A stretch of 64,000 bases of DNA from Bacillota bacterium. Lineage in GTDB: Bacteria > Bacillota > Clostridia > Saccharofermentanales > DTU023. The stretch is taken from assembly GCA_029570375.1 (NCBI GenBank), contig JAKPXB010000021.1, forward strand, positions 1-64,000, given 5' to 3'. Below are positions 25,619-34,592 of this stretch, piece after piece. Position 1 is the stretch's first letter; each line of letters opens with the position of its first letter. Made by a program: the position numbers and the translations under genes. The notes beneath the pieces were generated by a model, which worked only from the letters and a program-made list of their open reading frames with translations, did no database searches and was not told the DNA's origin.

Positions 25619-27349
25619 ATGAGGAGTTTTCGTAATCTGATCATTGTCGCCGTCATTTTCGCGATGGCGGTCATGATGCTTCCCGCCGCGCTTGTGTTTG
25701 CAGAGGATGGAACCGTTGTCATCTTCCACACAAACGATGTGCACGGAAGAGCAGAAGGGGACAGCGCCACGGATAAGGATGGCAATCCGGTCGAGTCCGG
25801 TGCGATCGGCTACGCGCGTTACAAAGAGATACTCGATGAGGAAAAAGCACTTCACCCGAATCAGGTCTTCGCGTTCGACGCGGGCGACGCGCTCCATGGG
25901 ACAAACTTCGCCACGCTTTCAAAAGGTGAAAGCATGATTGAGCTGATGAATATGGTCGGGATCGACGCGATGACGTGCGGCAACCACGAATTCAACTACG
26001 GCCCCGAACAGTTAAAAGTCCTTGAGGGCAAAGCGTCGTTTCCGATCATGGGTGTCAATATCACGAAAGAAGATAAGTCAACGTTCTTTCAGGTGAACAC
26101 CAAGACATTCGACGCGGCACCGAGCGTAAAACTCGGGTTGGTCGGCATCACGACGCCTGAGACAAAGGTGAAGGCGGATCCGAAATATACAGCCGGCCTT
26201 TCATTCGGCGCCGGCCCGACAGAAGAGGATCTCAATGCCCTCGTTCCGGTGGTTCAAAGCGCCATTGACGGGCTGAAGAGTGAGGGAGCCGGTTTTGTCG
26301 TTCTCATGGCGCATGTCGGCGTGGACAAAGAATCCAAAATCAGGACGGATCTTCTCATCCCGAAGCTGAAGGGTGTCGGTCTTGTGATCGACGGCCACAG
26401 CCATACTGCTCTCGAAAAGGGGACGCTCATCAAGGACGCCGATGGCATTGATGTGCTGCTCGTTCAGACGGGTTCCTATTTTGCCAATATAGGCAAAGTG
26501 ACACTCAAATTCGCAGGCGGTGTTCTGGAATCCAAGGAAGCGGCGCTGATTCCTTTCGCGGATGTCCGCGACAAAGAGGGTGACGCGGCCATCAAACAGA
26601 AAATCGAGGAATTCAATACTGCCAATGAAGCCGTGCTCAGCCAGGTCATCGGCGAGACCGCGACGGAGCTGGACGGCTTGCGTGAACACGTGCGTGCCGG
26701 AGAGACGAATCTCGGCGATTTGATCGCGGATTCGATTCTCAAGGCATCCGGCGCGGATGTCGTTTTGACAAACGGCGGCGGTATCCGCGCGAGTATTCCC
26801 GCGGGGAAAATCACGATGGGAGACGCGATGACTGTACTGCCATTCGGGAACTTAGTCACTGTCATCAAAGTAACAGGACAGGATATCCTGGATGCGCTGG
26901 CGCACGGGGCGAAGAGCTACCCGGAACCGGCAGGGGGCTTTCCGCATGTCGCGGGGATGACCTTTACCATTCTGACGGATGCTGAGGGGAAATTCGCGGG
27001 CATCGGCAAGGTCACCGTCGGGGGGCAGCCGATTGACCCCGCCAAAACGTATACCCTCGCAACGAATGACTTCATGGCGGGCGGTGGCGATGGCTATGAC
27101 ATGTTCGGTGGGAAAGAACAGGTGACGCTCCTTGGCCTTATGCTCGATATATTCGTCGACGAGATCAAGGCACTCAGCAAAGACGGTCCCTTCACGGTGG
27201 CAACAGACAACCGTCTTATGACGGAGGAGGCTCCTAAAGAGGATATGCCGATCACGGGAGAACCCGCCCTTTACCTTCTCGCGGGCTCGCTCTTGCTTAT
27301 GACCGCAGTCACCTTTGTTGCCATACGCCGCAAAATAGCGGAAGGGTAA
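25619..27349 (+). CDS. Wall-anchored 5'-nucleotidase / 2',3'-cyclic phosphodiesterase
   Basis: A 576-residue secreted UshA-type enzyme. It has a signal peptide (1-28), then a calcineurin-like metallophosphatase domain with FHTNDVHGR, DAGD, CGNHEFNYG and DGHSHT. The C-terminal nucleotidase domain has 'LTNGGGIRASIPAG' and ends in 'NDFMAGGGDGYDMF'. The tail carries MPITG (543-547), a hydrophobic helix and RRK, which is a sortase-type sorting signal with Met in place of Leu. The enzyme would release nucleosides from extracellular nucleotides, feeding the nucleoside importers of the window. A terminator follows. Confidence 0.93.
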   Translation: MRSFRNLIIVAVIFAMAVMMLPAALVFAEDGTVVIFHTNDVHGRAEGDSATDKDGNPVESGAIGYARYKEILDEEKALHPNQVFAFDAGDALHGTNFATLSKGESMIELMNMVGIDAMTCGNHEFNYGPEQLKVLEGKASFPIMGVNITKEDKSTFFQVNTKTFDAAPSVKLGLVGITTPETKVKADPKYTAGLSFGAGPTEEDLNALVPVVQSAIDGLKSEGAGFVVLMAHVGVDKESKIRTDLLIPKLKGVGLVIDGHSHTALEKGTLIKDADGIDVLLVQTGSYFANIGKVTLKFAGGVLESKEAALIPFADVRDKEGDAAIKQKIEEFNTANEAVLSQVIGETATELDGLREHVRAGETNLGDLIADSILKASGADVVLTNGGGIRASIPAGKITMGDAMTVLPFGNLVTVIKVTGQDILDALAHGAKSYPEPAGGFPHVAGMTFTILTDAEGKFAGIGKVTVGGQPIDPAKTYTLATNDFMAGGGDGYDMFGGKEQVTLLGLMLDIFVDEIKALSKDGPFTVATDNRLMTEEAPKEDMPITGEPALYLLAGSLLLMTAVTFVAIRRKIAEG

Positions 27350-27401
27350 TTGCCCGGTGATCACATCGTTTTGAATAAGTTCTGTTTAAGGAAATTGATC
27401 G

Positions 27402-27435
27402 GGAGAGGGCGTCGCAACCCTCTCCTTTCATTTTA
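27402..27435 (+). terminator. Intrinsic terminator of the nucleotidase gene
   Basis: An 8-bp stem (ggagaggg / ccctctcc, 27402-27409 and 27418-27425) is followed by a T-rich tract, tttcatttt. Confidence 0.85.
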
Positions 27436-27568
27436 TTTACAGGAATTTATGTGCCTGCCACTCCTTTTCGCTTTTCCTTTGAGCGTCCGTTGGGTAGTAT
27501 ATTTTATGCGGCGATAAATACATTTGACGCTAATGCATAAGACAAGATGCAAGATAAATCAATATATG

Positions 27569-27597
27569 TTGACAATTAATCATTATTATGATATTTA
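27569..27597 (+). promoter_or_regulatory. Candidate promoter upstream of small lipoprotein
   Basis: TTGACA (27569-27574), a 17-base spacer, then tattta (27592-27597), in a strongly AT-rich 427-base gap. The leader to the ATG at 27815 would be about 200 bases; I saw nothing else definite in it. Confidence 0.55.
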
Positions 27598-27814
27598 AAA
27601 TATGACGAAGTATGTTGATGCATTCGAATAGGACGAAGGGGGTCTTGAGTTAAATCAATTTGGCATCTGCATATTTAGTCGAAGCTCAGATTAGTTGCAC
27701 AAGCAGAGGTTCTTCCCAAGCCCCATCTGTTCGGAAACAGAACATTTCTTAGAATAAGCCGACAGAAAAAGTGAGATGATCATAGATCAGGTAAACGAAA
27801 GGAGGATCGAAGAC

Positions 27815-28390
27815 ATGTCAAAAAAATATCTCATTGTTGTTGCCGCACTTCTCGCCATAGGCATTTTGATGATCAGCGCGTGTCACGACAACAGGGCAAT
27901 CCAGTCAGCCGACGAAGCGCCTGCGCCAGCCGTTAAAATGATTGATGATCAAATACCAGAGGAGATCGACATTCCTCTTGATATCGAAGTCGATGCTTGT
28001 TATAGTGACGGATACTCTGACATGCTATCACTTGCCAGAGACGCATACCTCGTTGCAACCGGAACAGTGATCTCCCAGGAAGATCACCCGTATGGTTTTT
28101 CTGTGATTTCGAAAGTTCGCGTGAAAGAAGTGATTAAAGGCGTCACGGAAGATAACGTCATTGATGTCGTTCAATTGAAAGATATTGGGCTTCTTGAAGT
28201 AGGAAAATCATACGCAATTTTCTTAGGTGACCAGCCCTATGCCGATTGGTATTACGTCCTGGGCGCGGGTTGTCAGGGAATTTTTGATCTGCGGGGCGAG
28301 CGGATTTTCGTATCGAATGAAGAAAACAGAACTTTTATCGAATCAAGCCAGGGAATGGAACTTACAGAGCTTCGCAAACTATTTGGATAG
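27815..28390 (+). CDS. Small lipoprotein, possible OB-fold domain, unknown function
   Basis: A 191-residue protein with a signal peptide and lipidation cysteine (LMISAC, Cys22). ATG 27815 follows aaaggagga; an in-frame ATG at 27776 lacks such a site. The mature part has alternating strands: 'AYLVATGTVISQED', 'VRVKEVIKGV', 'SYAIFLGD' and 'YYVLGAGCQGIFDL'. This pattern recurs in uncharacterised Bacillota lipoproteins and resembles a netrin/TIMP-like OB barrel. The function is not known. It is a single-gene unit with its own promoter and terminator. Confidence 0.75.
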   Translation: MSKKYLIVVAALLAIGILMISACHDNRAIQSADEAPAPAVKMIDDQIPEEIDIPLDIEVDACYSDGYSDMLSLARDAYLVATGTVISQEDHPYGFSVISKVRVKEVIKGVTEDNVIDVVQLKDIGLLEVGKSYAIFLGDQPYADWYYVLGAGCQGIFDLRGERIFVSNEENRTFIESSQGMELTELRKLFG

Positions 28391-28414
28391 TACTGAAGTT
28401 ATCTGAACGAAATG

Positions 28415-28457
28415 AAACTCCCCGCCGATACTGAGAAGAGAAGCGGGGAGTTTTTTA
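28415..28457 (+). terminator. Intrinsic terminator after small lipoprotein
   Basis: An 11-bp stem (aaactccccgc / gcggggagttt, 28415-28425 and 28443-28453) is followed by ttt. Confidence 0.88.
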
Positions 28458-28499
28458 ACCTTTCTCCCTGAACCCTGCGAACCTTCAAACTTTCCGGAA

Positions 28500-28528
28500 T
28501 TGACAAATTATAGTTGCATATTTATAAT
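28500..28528 (+). promoter_or_regulatory. Consensus promoter of the DUF3798 transporter operon
   Basis: Perfect TTGACA (28500-28505), a 17-base spacer and perfect TATAAT (28523-28528). Transcription would start about 120 bases before the binding-protein start codon. Confidence 0.85.
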
Positions 28529-28655
28529 AAACCAAACTTCTCTTTGTAGAAGCGGTTTTTATTACGTTCACCCGCTTTCGGTGGAGCTTTCTTTCTTGTT
28601 ATTCTGATTGAGGGCAGATATCCGAATAAGGATGAACAACAATTGGAGGAAAATT

Positions 28656-29855
28656 ATGACAAGGAAAGTTCTCGTAGCGTTGTTTGCTTTATTGATGCTA
28701 TTTTCTGTTGTCGCCTGCCGTGGAGGCAGCGAGACTCCGGACGCATCAAAATCTGAACAGCAAGGCACGGAACCCGGCGGCAGTGAGGCAGATTACAAAA
28801 TCGCGATTTATACCGGCACTGTCTCGCAGGGTGAAGAAGAGTATCAGGCGGCTATGAAACTGAAGGAACGCTATGGCGACAAGATCGTCACCGCGACCTA
28901 TCCCGACAACTTCACATCAGAGGTTGAGCAGGTTATTCAGGGTGTTCTGCAGTTAGCGTCAGATGAGAAAGTGAAAGCAATCGTTTTCGTTCAGGCTGTT
29001 CCCGGTGCTGCTGCCGCGATCGACAAAGTGCGTGAGACGCGCCCCGATATGCTGTTCATTACGGGCGTCTGCGCCGAACCGCCGGATGTCATGGCCGCGA
29101 AAGCTGATATCAGCATGCTTGTTGATGAATTGTCCATGGGAACCACAATCCCGACCGAAGCGGCGCGCATGGGAGCCAAGCGCCTCCTGCATTATTCCTT
29201 CCCGCGCCACCTCGGCTATGAGACCATCGCGGCACGCCGCCAGATCATGATCAAAACATGCAAAGATCTCGGCATTGATTTTATCGACGTGGAAGCTCCC
29301 GATCCGACGGGTGACGCCGGTCTTCCGGGCGCTCAGCAATTCATCGTGGAAGATGTGCCGAAAAAAATCGCTGAGTACGGCAAGGATACGGCGTTTTTCT
29401 CGACCAACTGCGGTCTGCAGGAACCTCTGATCCGCGAGATCCTCAAGGGCGGAGCCATCTACCCGCAGCAGTGCTGTCCCAGCCCGTACCACGCCTACCC
29501 CGCCGCCCTCGGCATTGAAGTCAAAGGCCATGAGGGAGACGTGAAGTACATGCTCCAGTCCATCCGCGAGAAACTGATGGAAAAAGGTCAGGAAGGCAGA
29601 ATGTCTACATGGGGCGTTCCCGCCAACATGCTGATGGTCGGCGCCGGTGTCGAATACGCGATTGAGTTCTGCGAAGGTAAGTTCACGGAGCGCCACGATC
29701 CTGAAGCGTTTGCCCGCGCGATCAAGAAAGTCTCTGATGAGTACAAGGTTGGCGATATCAAGATCTCGAACTATGTGACAGGCAGCGGTGAAGAACTGAA
29801 GAACTTCTATCTGCTTCTCGCCCCCTTCGTCGATTTCAGCAAACCCATCGAGTAA
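28656..29855 (+). CDS. DUF3798-type substrate-binding lipoprotein
   Basis: A 399-residue lipoprotein (signal peptide to Cys21, 'FSVVAC') followed by a short Ser/Glu/Gly linker. The mature part starts 'YKIAIYTGTVSQGEEE' and contains 'TATYPDNFTSEVEQVIQGV', an open type-I binding-protein-like fold that I recognise as the DUF3798 group, distant from BMP/PnrA. ATG 28656 follows ttggagga; the upstream in-frame start at 28608 has no such site. It heads an operon with a double ATPase and two permeases, so it should be the ligand receptor of that importer. The ligand is unknown. Confidence 0.82.
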   Translation: MTRKVLVALFALLMLFSVVACRGGSETPDASKSEQQGTEPGGSEADYKIAIYTGTVSQGEEEYQAAMKLKERYGDKIVTATYPDNFTSEVEQVIQGVLQLASDEKVKAIVFVQAVPGAAAAIDKVRETRPDMLFITGVCAEPPDVMAAKADISMLVDELSMGTTIPTEAARMGAKRLLHYSFPRHLGYETIAARRQIMIKTCKDLGIDFIDVEAPDPTGDAGLPGAQQFIVEDVPKKIAEYGKDTAFFSTNCGLQEPLIREILKGGAIYPQQCCPSPYHAYPAALGIEVKGHEGDVKYMLQSIREKLMEKGQEGRMSTWGVPANMLMVGAGVEYAIEFCEGKFTERHDPEAFARAIKKVSDEYKVGDIKISNYVTGSGEELKNFYLLLAPFVDFSKPIE

Positions 29856-29910
29856 TCGAGTAATGGAAACAACGCAGTTAATGCGCTCAGTGATCGGACA
29901 CTGAGAATGG

Positions 29911-29950
29911 AGCGCGCCGGCTCCCGTCGGGGTCGGTGCGCTTCTTTGAA
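29911..29950 (+). terminator. Hairpin between binding-protein and ATPase genes
   Basis: An 11-bp stem with two G-U pairs (29911-29921 with 29932-29942) is followed by tcttt. It occupies the same relative position as the hairpin at 801-820 in the first importer operon, fitting partial termination or mRNA 3'-end protection after the binding-protein gene. Confidence 0.55.
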
Positions 29951-30013
29951 AAGAGAAATATTCACGTGAAACCGCTTATTCAGCGTGGCGCGCAGGGTCA
30001 AAGGAGATCGCAA

Positions 30014-31633
30014 ATGGAGGGGCCGCCTATCTTATCCATGAAAGGGATAAGCAAAGAATTCTTTGGCAATCAGGTTCTGAAGAATGTTGATTTGATTGCC
30101 AGACCGGGTGAAATTCACGCGCTTGTCGGGGAGAACGGCGCGGGAAAATCAACGCTCATGAACATTCTTTTCGGAATGCCCGTGATTCATTCGACGGGAG
30201 GGTTCAAGGGTGAAATTGAAATCGGAGGCGAAAAAGTCACGATCGCCAATCCGCACGAGGCGATGAATCACGGAATCGGCATGGTTCACCAGGAGTTTAT
30301 GCTGATACCGGATTTTTCGATTACGGAGAATATCAAGGTTGGACGGGAAATCGGAAAGCCGACGATGCTGTCAAAATTCCTCGGTTCTTCGATGGATATT
30401 CTCGACCGGAGGGCTATGAGCAAGGACGCGCAAAATGCCTTGTCGCGTATCGGGATGAGTATCGAAGATTACGTGAAGGTAGCCGGTCTTCCGATCGGAT
30501 ACAAACAATTCGTTGAGATTGCGCGTGAGATTGACAAGACAGGCATCAAGCTTCTTGTTTTTGACGAGCCGACCGCGGTGCTGACAGAGAGCGAGGCAGA
30601 GCGTCTGCTCGATATTATGAGACGGATTGCCCGGCAGGGGATCGCGATTATTTTTATCACGCACCGCCTCGACGAAGTGCTTGCCGTCGCGGACAGCCTC
30701 ACGATTCTCCGCGATGGCGAACTTATCGAGCGCACCATGACGAAAGACATGACGGTGGTTGAAATCGCGGGCAAGATGATCGGCAGAAAAGTCGAACGCC
30801 TCGTCGATGTCGCGGATACCGTCCGGGAGCTTGACGATGACACGGTGGCGCTGGAACTTCGGAATTTTTCCGTCGCAATGCCGGGTGAACAGGTCAGCCA
30901 GATGGACGTAAGCGTCAAAAAAGGCGAAATTTTCGGTTTCGGCGGGCTTGCGGGACAGGGGAAAATCGGTATCATCAACGGCATCATGGGGCTGTATCCG
31001 TCTGAAGGCGACGCCCTCGTGTTCGGCAAAAAACTTCAGCTCGACCGCCTGGGAGACGCGCTGCGCAACGGGATGGCTTTCGTGTCAGAAGACCGGCGAG
31101 GGGTTGGCCTTCTTCTCAATGAGTCAATCGAGCGCAATATCATTTTCTCGTCGATGCAGATCCATAACAAATTCCTTTGGAAACGCGGTCCCTTTTCAAC
31201 GCTTAACAGGAAACAATCGAAAGAGCACGCTCTGAAGATGATCCGGCTTCTCGATATACGCTGTACGGGTCCGAATCAGAAGAGCCGCAGTCTGTCGGGT
31301 GGGAACCAGCAGAAAGTCTGCCTGGCGAGGGCGCTGACGATGGACCCCAACATTCTTATTGTCGCGGAACCGACGCGCGGCATTGATATCGGCGCGAAGA
31401 AACTCGTTCTGGAACACCTTGTCAAGCTGAACGCAGAAAAGGGTGTGACTATCGTTATCATCAGCTCGGAACTGGTAGAGCTTCGCTCTGTATGCGACCG
31501 CATCGCGATCGTCGCCGAAGGGAAAGTGTCGCAGATATTGCCGCCGGATGCTTCCGATGCCGCTTTCGGTCTCGCGATGTCCGGCATGTCGATCCATGAC
31601 GCGGAAGGGGAAGGGGAGGTTCACCATGAGTAG
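30014..31633 (+). CDS. Sugar/nucleoside ABC transporter ATP-binding protein (double ATPase)
   Basis: A 539-residue RbsA/NupO-like protein. Domain 1 has Walker A GENGAGKS (39-46), 'LPIGYKQFVEIAREI' in place of the LSGGQ signature, and 'LLVFDEPTAVL'. Domain 2 has a degenerate P-loop 'FGGLAGQGKIG', an intact LSGGNQQK and 'ILIVAEPTRGIDIG'. ATG 30014 follows aaaggaga; upstream in-frame codons lie in the hairpin region. Its stop overlaps the first permease start. With one clean catalytic site it is typical of sugar/nucleoside importers. Confidence 0.9.
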   Translation: MEGPPILSMKGISKEFFGNQVLKNVDLIARPGEIHALVGENGAGKSTLMNILFGMPVIHSTGGFKGEIEIGGEKVTIANPHEAMNHGIGMVHQEFMLIPDFSITENIKVGREIGKPTMLSKFLGSSMDILDRRAMSKDAQNALSRIGMSIEDYVKVAGLPIGYKQFVEIAREIDKTGIKLLVFDEPTAVLTESEAERLLDIMRRIARQGIAIIFITHRLDEVLAVADSLTILRDGELIERTMTKDMTVVEIAGKMIGRKVERLVDVADTVRELDDDTVALELRNFSVAMPGEQVSQMDVSVKKGEIFGFGGLAGQGKIGIINGIMGLYPSEGDALVFGKKLQLDRLGDALRNGMAFVSEDRRGVGLLLNESIERNIIFSSMQIHNKFLWKRGPFSTLNRKQSKEHALKMIRLLDIRCTGPNQKSRSLSGGNQQKVCLARALTMDPNILIVAEPTRGIDIGAKKLVLEHLVKLNAEKGVTIVIISSELVELRSVCDRIAIVAEGKVSQILPPDASDAAFGLAMSGMSIHDAEGEGEVHHE

Positions 31634-32732
31634 AACAAAAGATTTTGTCATGCGCATCGGATGGCCGCGGCTGATTATCGGGCTGTTCTTCGTCCTTCTG
31701 ATCGTTGTTTCTCCCTTTATGGGATTGAAGCTGACCGATGTGTTCAGCGATGTGCTCCGCCGCTGGGCGATGTTCGGAGTACTGGTACTTGCGATGGTTC
31801 CCGGTGTCCAGAGCGGAATCGGACTGAATTTCGGTGTTTCGCTCGGCGTAGTCGCGGGGCTTATCGGCAGTACCTCAGCGATCGAGCTGTCGTATCGCCA
31901 GGGCGTCCAGCGTCCCTGGGCAGATCTCGGATTTGCGCTTCTGATCGCCATACCGCTCGCCGCCATACTCGGTTTTCTGTACGGGCTGCTGCTGAACAGG
32001 GTCAAGGGATCCGAGATGACGGTGTCAACCTATGTCGGCTTTTCGGCGATTGCCTTTTCAAATATTATCTGGCTGTCGCTGCCATTCAAATCAGGAGTGC
32101 TTGTCTGGCCGATCGCGGGGGAAGGCATGCGTAATACCATCAATCTGGAGCAGAGCTTCGGCGGGCTGATGAGCAATCCCGCGGTCGTGGCCGGACTGCC
32201 CCGGGGTTTGAGATGGCTCGCTTTTGAGGTTGGCGGGGTGGTGATTCCGCTGGGGGTTATTCTCTTCTTCCTCGCGATGTGTTTTCTCAATTGGCTTTTC
32301 CTTCGCAGCAAGAAGGGCATCGCCATGTCCGCAGCCGGCGAGAACACGCTTTTTACGCGTTCCAACGCGATCAACGTCGACCATATGCGGATTCTCGGCA
32401 CGATGATTTCAACCGTTTTAGGAGCGGTCGGCATCATTATGTACGCGCAGATCTTCGGCTTCTTACAGCTTTATAACGCGCCGCTGATGATGGGATTCCA
32501 GTGCGTCGCGGCCGTGCTGATCGGCGGCGCGACGACAAGGCGCGCGACGATCACGAACGTGCTCGTCGGTACGCTGTTGTTCCAGGGGATTCTGACGACA
32601 GCTCTGCCGGTTATCAAGCGGCTGATGCCTTCGGGGAGCACTTTGTCCGAAGTGCTGCGCATTATCATCTCCAACGGAATTATTCTGTACGCGCTGTCGA
32701 AAACGAAAGGAGGGAACCAAGTTGAAAAATAA
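31626..32732 (+). CDS. RbsC-like ABC transporter permease 1
   Basis: A 368-residue membrane protein with about eight to nine hydrophobic segments. The family coupling loop appears as 'GIAMSAAGENTLFTRSNAI' near residue 240, followed by 'LGTMISTVLGAVGIIMYAQI'. ATG 31626 overlaps the ATPase stop, preceded by ggggagg. It pairs with the next permease to form the channel for the DUF3798 system. Confidence 0.88.
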   Translation: MSRTKDFVMRIGWPRLIIGLFFVLLIVVSPFMGLKLTDVFSDVLRRWAMFGVLVLAMVPGVQSGIGLNFGVSLGVVAGLIGSTSAIELSYRQGVQRPWADLGFALLIAIPLAAILGFLYGLLLNRVKGSEMTVSTYVGFSAIAFSNIIWLSLPFKSGVLVWPIAGEGMRNTINLEQSFGGLMSNPAVVAGLPRGLRWLAFEVGGVVIPLGVILFFLAMCFLNWLFLRSKKGIAMSAAGENTLFTRSNAINVDHMRILGTMISTVLGAVGIIMYAQIFGFLQLYNAPLMMGFQCVAAVLIGGATTRRATITNVLVGTLLFQGILTTALPVIKRLMPSGSTLSEVLRIIISNGIILYALSKTKGGNQVEK

Positions 32733-34218
32733 AGAAGATCAACGTTCTCAAAGCACTCCTGTGACGGAGGTGGCGCTGCCGGATGAATCCAGGTCCAGAA
32801 AAGTGTTAAGCTGGGTGTTCGACAACAAGGTCATGCTGCTCTTCGGCATCCTTTGTATCGGCGCGGTTGCCGTATCCGGCAATTCCACGAGTTTTGTCGT
32901 TGAGAATATTTTCATTCGCTTCGGACGGAACGGTTTTACTGTTTTATCACTTCTTATTCCCGTTCTCGCGGGCATGGGATTGAACTTCAGTATCGTTATC
33001 GGAGCGATCGCCGCGCAGGTCGGCCTCTTTTTCGCGGTCGACTGGGGCATGGCCGGTATGCCGGGCATGCTGGTCGCTTTCGCGATCGCGACGCCGCTGT
33101 CTGTTCTCTTCGGCTTTGGTGTCGGCCGTCTCTTCAACAAGATGAAGGGGGCCGAGATGATTGCAGGATTGATCCTCGGTTTCTTCGCGGACGGTCTTTA
33201 CCAGCTTTTTTTCCTTTATATTCTCGGCGGTGTTCTGCCTATCCGGTCGGAGAATCTGGGTATCCCGGGAGGGATCGGCATTAAAAACACCATCGACCTG
33301 ACGGGAAACATGAAGTACGCGCTCGACCGCGTCAAAATGATCGACCTCGTGCTCGTCCTCTTTATCGTGATCGCGCTTCTGTCGGTGATCAGAATCATCA
33401 CGCATCTGAAAAACAAAAAGACATTTCCTGTTGGCGCGGCGGTACTGCTGATCGGCTCCGCTGTTCTGTACGGTCTGACCTATATCCCGGCGATTGAGCA
33501 GTATCTGATGGCGGACCAACTAGCCGTCATAGACGCCATTGGTATCGTGTGTCTGCTGACTGTTCTTCGCTCTGTCTGGAAACTGGCAGAGAACAAACGG
33601 CACCCGGACGCGCACTTCAGGACAAGACGCCACATAATCCTGATCGCCGGAGCTGTAGTGGTCTATGCGGCCACTTATATTCCCTTTGTCCGTGATATTG
33701 TGCTGAGTGCAAAGATTGCTGTTCTGCCGTTTGCTCTGGTAGCCGGGCTTTGCGTGTTTAATCAGGCTTTCCTGTCGACACGCCTCGGGCAGAATATGAG
33801 AACAGTCGGCCAGAGCCAGGTGATCGCGAACGCCTCGGGAATCCATGTGGACCGCGTCCGTATACTCGCTATGATCATCTCCACTGTTCTCGCTTGCTGG
33901 GGCCAGCTGATCTATTTACAGAACCTCGGCACATTCGCGACCTACGGAGCGCATCTCCAGGTCGGGCAGTTCGCCATCGCGGCGCTGCTCGTCGGCGGCG
34001 CTTCTGTTCAGAAGGCGACGAACAAGCAGGCGATTACCGGCGTGATCCTGTTCCATACGCTGTTTATCGTCGCGCCGGAAGCGGGGAAGGCGCTGTTTAA
34101 CAACGCTATGATCGGCGAATACTTCCGCGTATTCGTCTCCTACGGCGTCATCGCCCTCGCGCTCGCGATGCACGCCTGGCAGAGAAAGGTAAAGCCTCAG
34201 CTCGAAATGCCCCGGTAG
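32722..34218 (+). CDS. RbsC-like ABC transporter permease 2, enlarged
   Basis: A 498-residue membrane protein that starts at TTG 32722 after aaaggaggg and overlaps permease 1 by 11 bases. It is longer than the usual ~320-350 residues because residues ~225-345 hold an extra region with several additional hydrophobic segments and charged loops ('HLKNKKTFPVGAA', 'NKRHPDAHFRTRRH'). The coupling loop 'QNMRTVGQSQVIANASGI' follows near residue 360. The insertion could mean extra membrane helices, perhaps a docking site for the DUF3798 receptor. A strong terminator follows. Confidence 0.87.
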   Translation: MKNKEDQRSQSTPVTEVALPDESRSRKVLSWVFDNKVMLLFGILCIGAVAVSGNSTSFVVENIFIRFGRNGFTVLSLLIPVLAGMGLNFSIVIGAIAAQVGLFFAVDWGMAGMPGMLVAFAIATPLSVLFGFGVGRLFNKMKGAEMIAGLILGFFADGLYQLFFLYILGGVLPIRSENLGIPGGIGIKNTIDLTGNMKYALDRVKMIDLVLVLFIVIALLSVIRIITHLKNKKTFPVGAAVLLIGSAVLYGLTYIPAIEQYLMADQLAVIDAIGIVCLLTVLRSVWKLAENKRHPDAHFRTRRHIILIAGAVVVYAATYIPFVRDIVLSAKIAVLPFALVAGLCVFNQAFLSTRLGQNMRTVGQSQVIANASGIHVDRVRILAMIISTVLACWGQLIYLQNLGTFATYGAHLQVGQFAIAALLVGGASVQKATNKQAITGVILFHTLFIVAPEAGKALFNNAMIGEYFRVFVSYGVIALALAMHAWQRKVKPQLEMPR

Positions 34219-34246
34219 AATAGGGGGCTGACAGCTATCAGTGACA

Positions 34247-34296
34247 AGGGCGGTTCTTTCGTATAAAAGATATAAGAGCCGCCCTGTTGCTTTTTG
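34247..34296 (+). terminator. Intrinsic terminator of the DUF3798 transporter operon
   Basis: An 11-bp stem (agggcggttct / agagccgccct) closes a loop of about 17 bases, with gttgcttttt after it. Confidence 0.85.
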
Positions 34297-34434
34297 CGGC
34301 TGTGCCGGCGCCCTGCTCCCCTACGTGGAAAAATCGCTTCAACGATTTCGCTGAAGCGTGTGCAAAAATGCCCGGTCGTGATATAGTTGGTAAGGACTAA
34401 ATGGCGGTGCGCTGTCGGTTCCCGATGGAATCGG

Positions 34435-34581
34435 ATGGATCATGATTTGTCCGCAAATCAATTGATTGAAATGTTCTCGTCAGGGCGGACGCTCCGCCGC
34501 CTTTATGCAAATACAGACTTTGATGAAAAGCGGTTTAGTGCGCGGCTGACAGGTGATCGGATAAAACGAAATAGAAATTGA
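34435..34581 (+). CDS. Possible small protein or leader peptide upstream of pyrG
   Basis: A 48-residue frame from ATG 34435 begins 'MDHDLSANQLIEMFSSG' and ends with a basic tail. The amino-acid composition looks protein-like, with a plausible amphipathic helix. There is no clear ribosome site. It also spans a short hairpin (ggcgga-cgc-tccgcc, 34484-34498) that could have an attenuator role. It ends 11 bases before the pyrG start. Low confidence: it may be only leader RNA. Confidence 0.25.
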   Translation: MDHDLSANQLIEMFSSGRTLRRLYANTDFDEKRFSARLTGDRIKRNRN

Positions 34582-34592
34582 AGGAACAGGAA

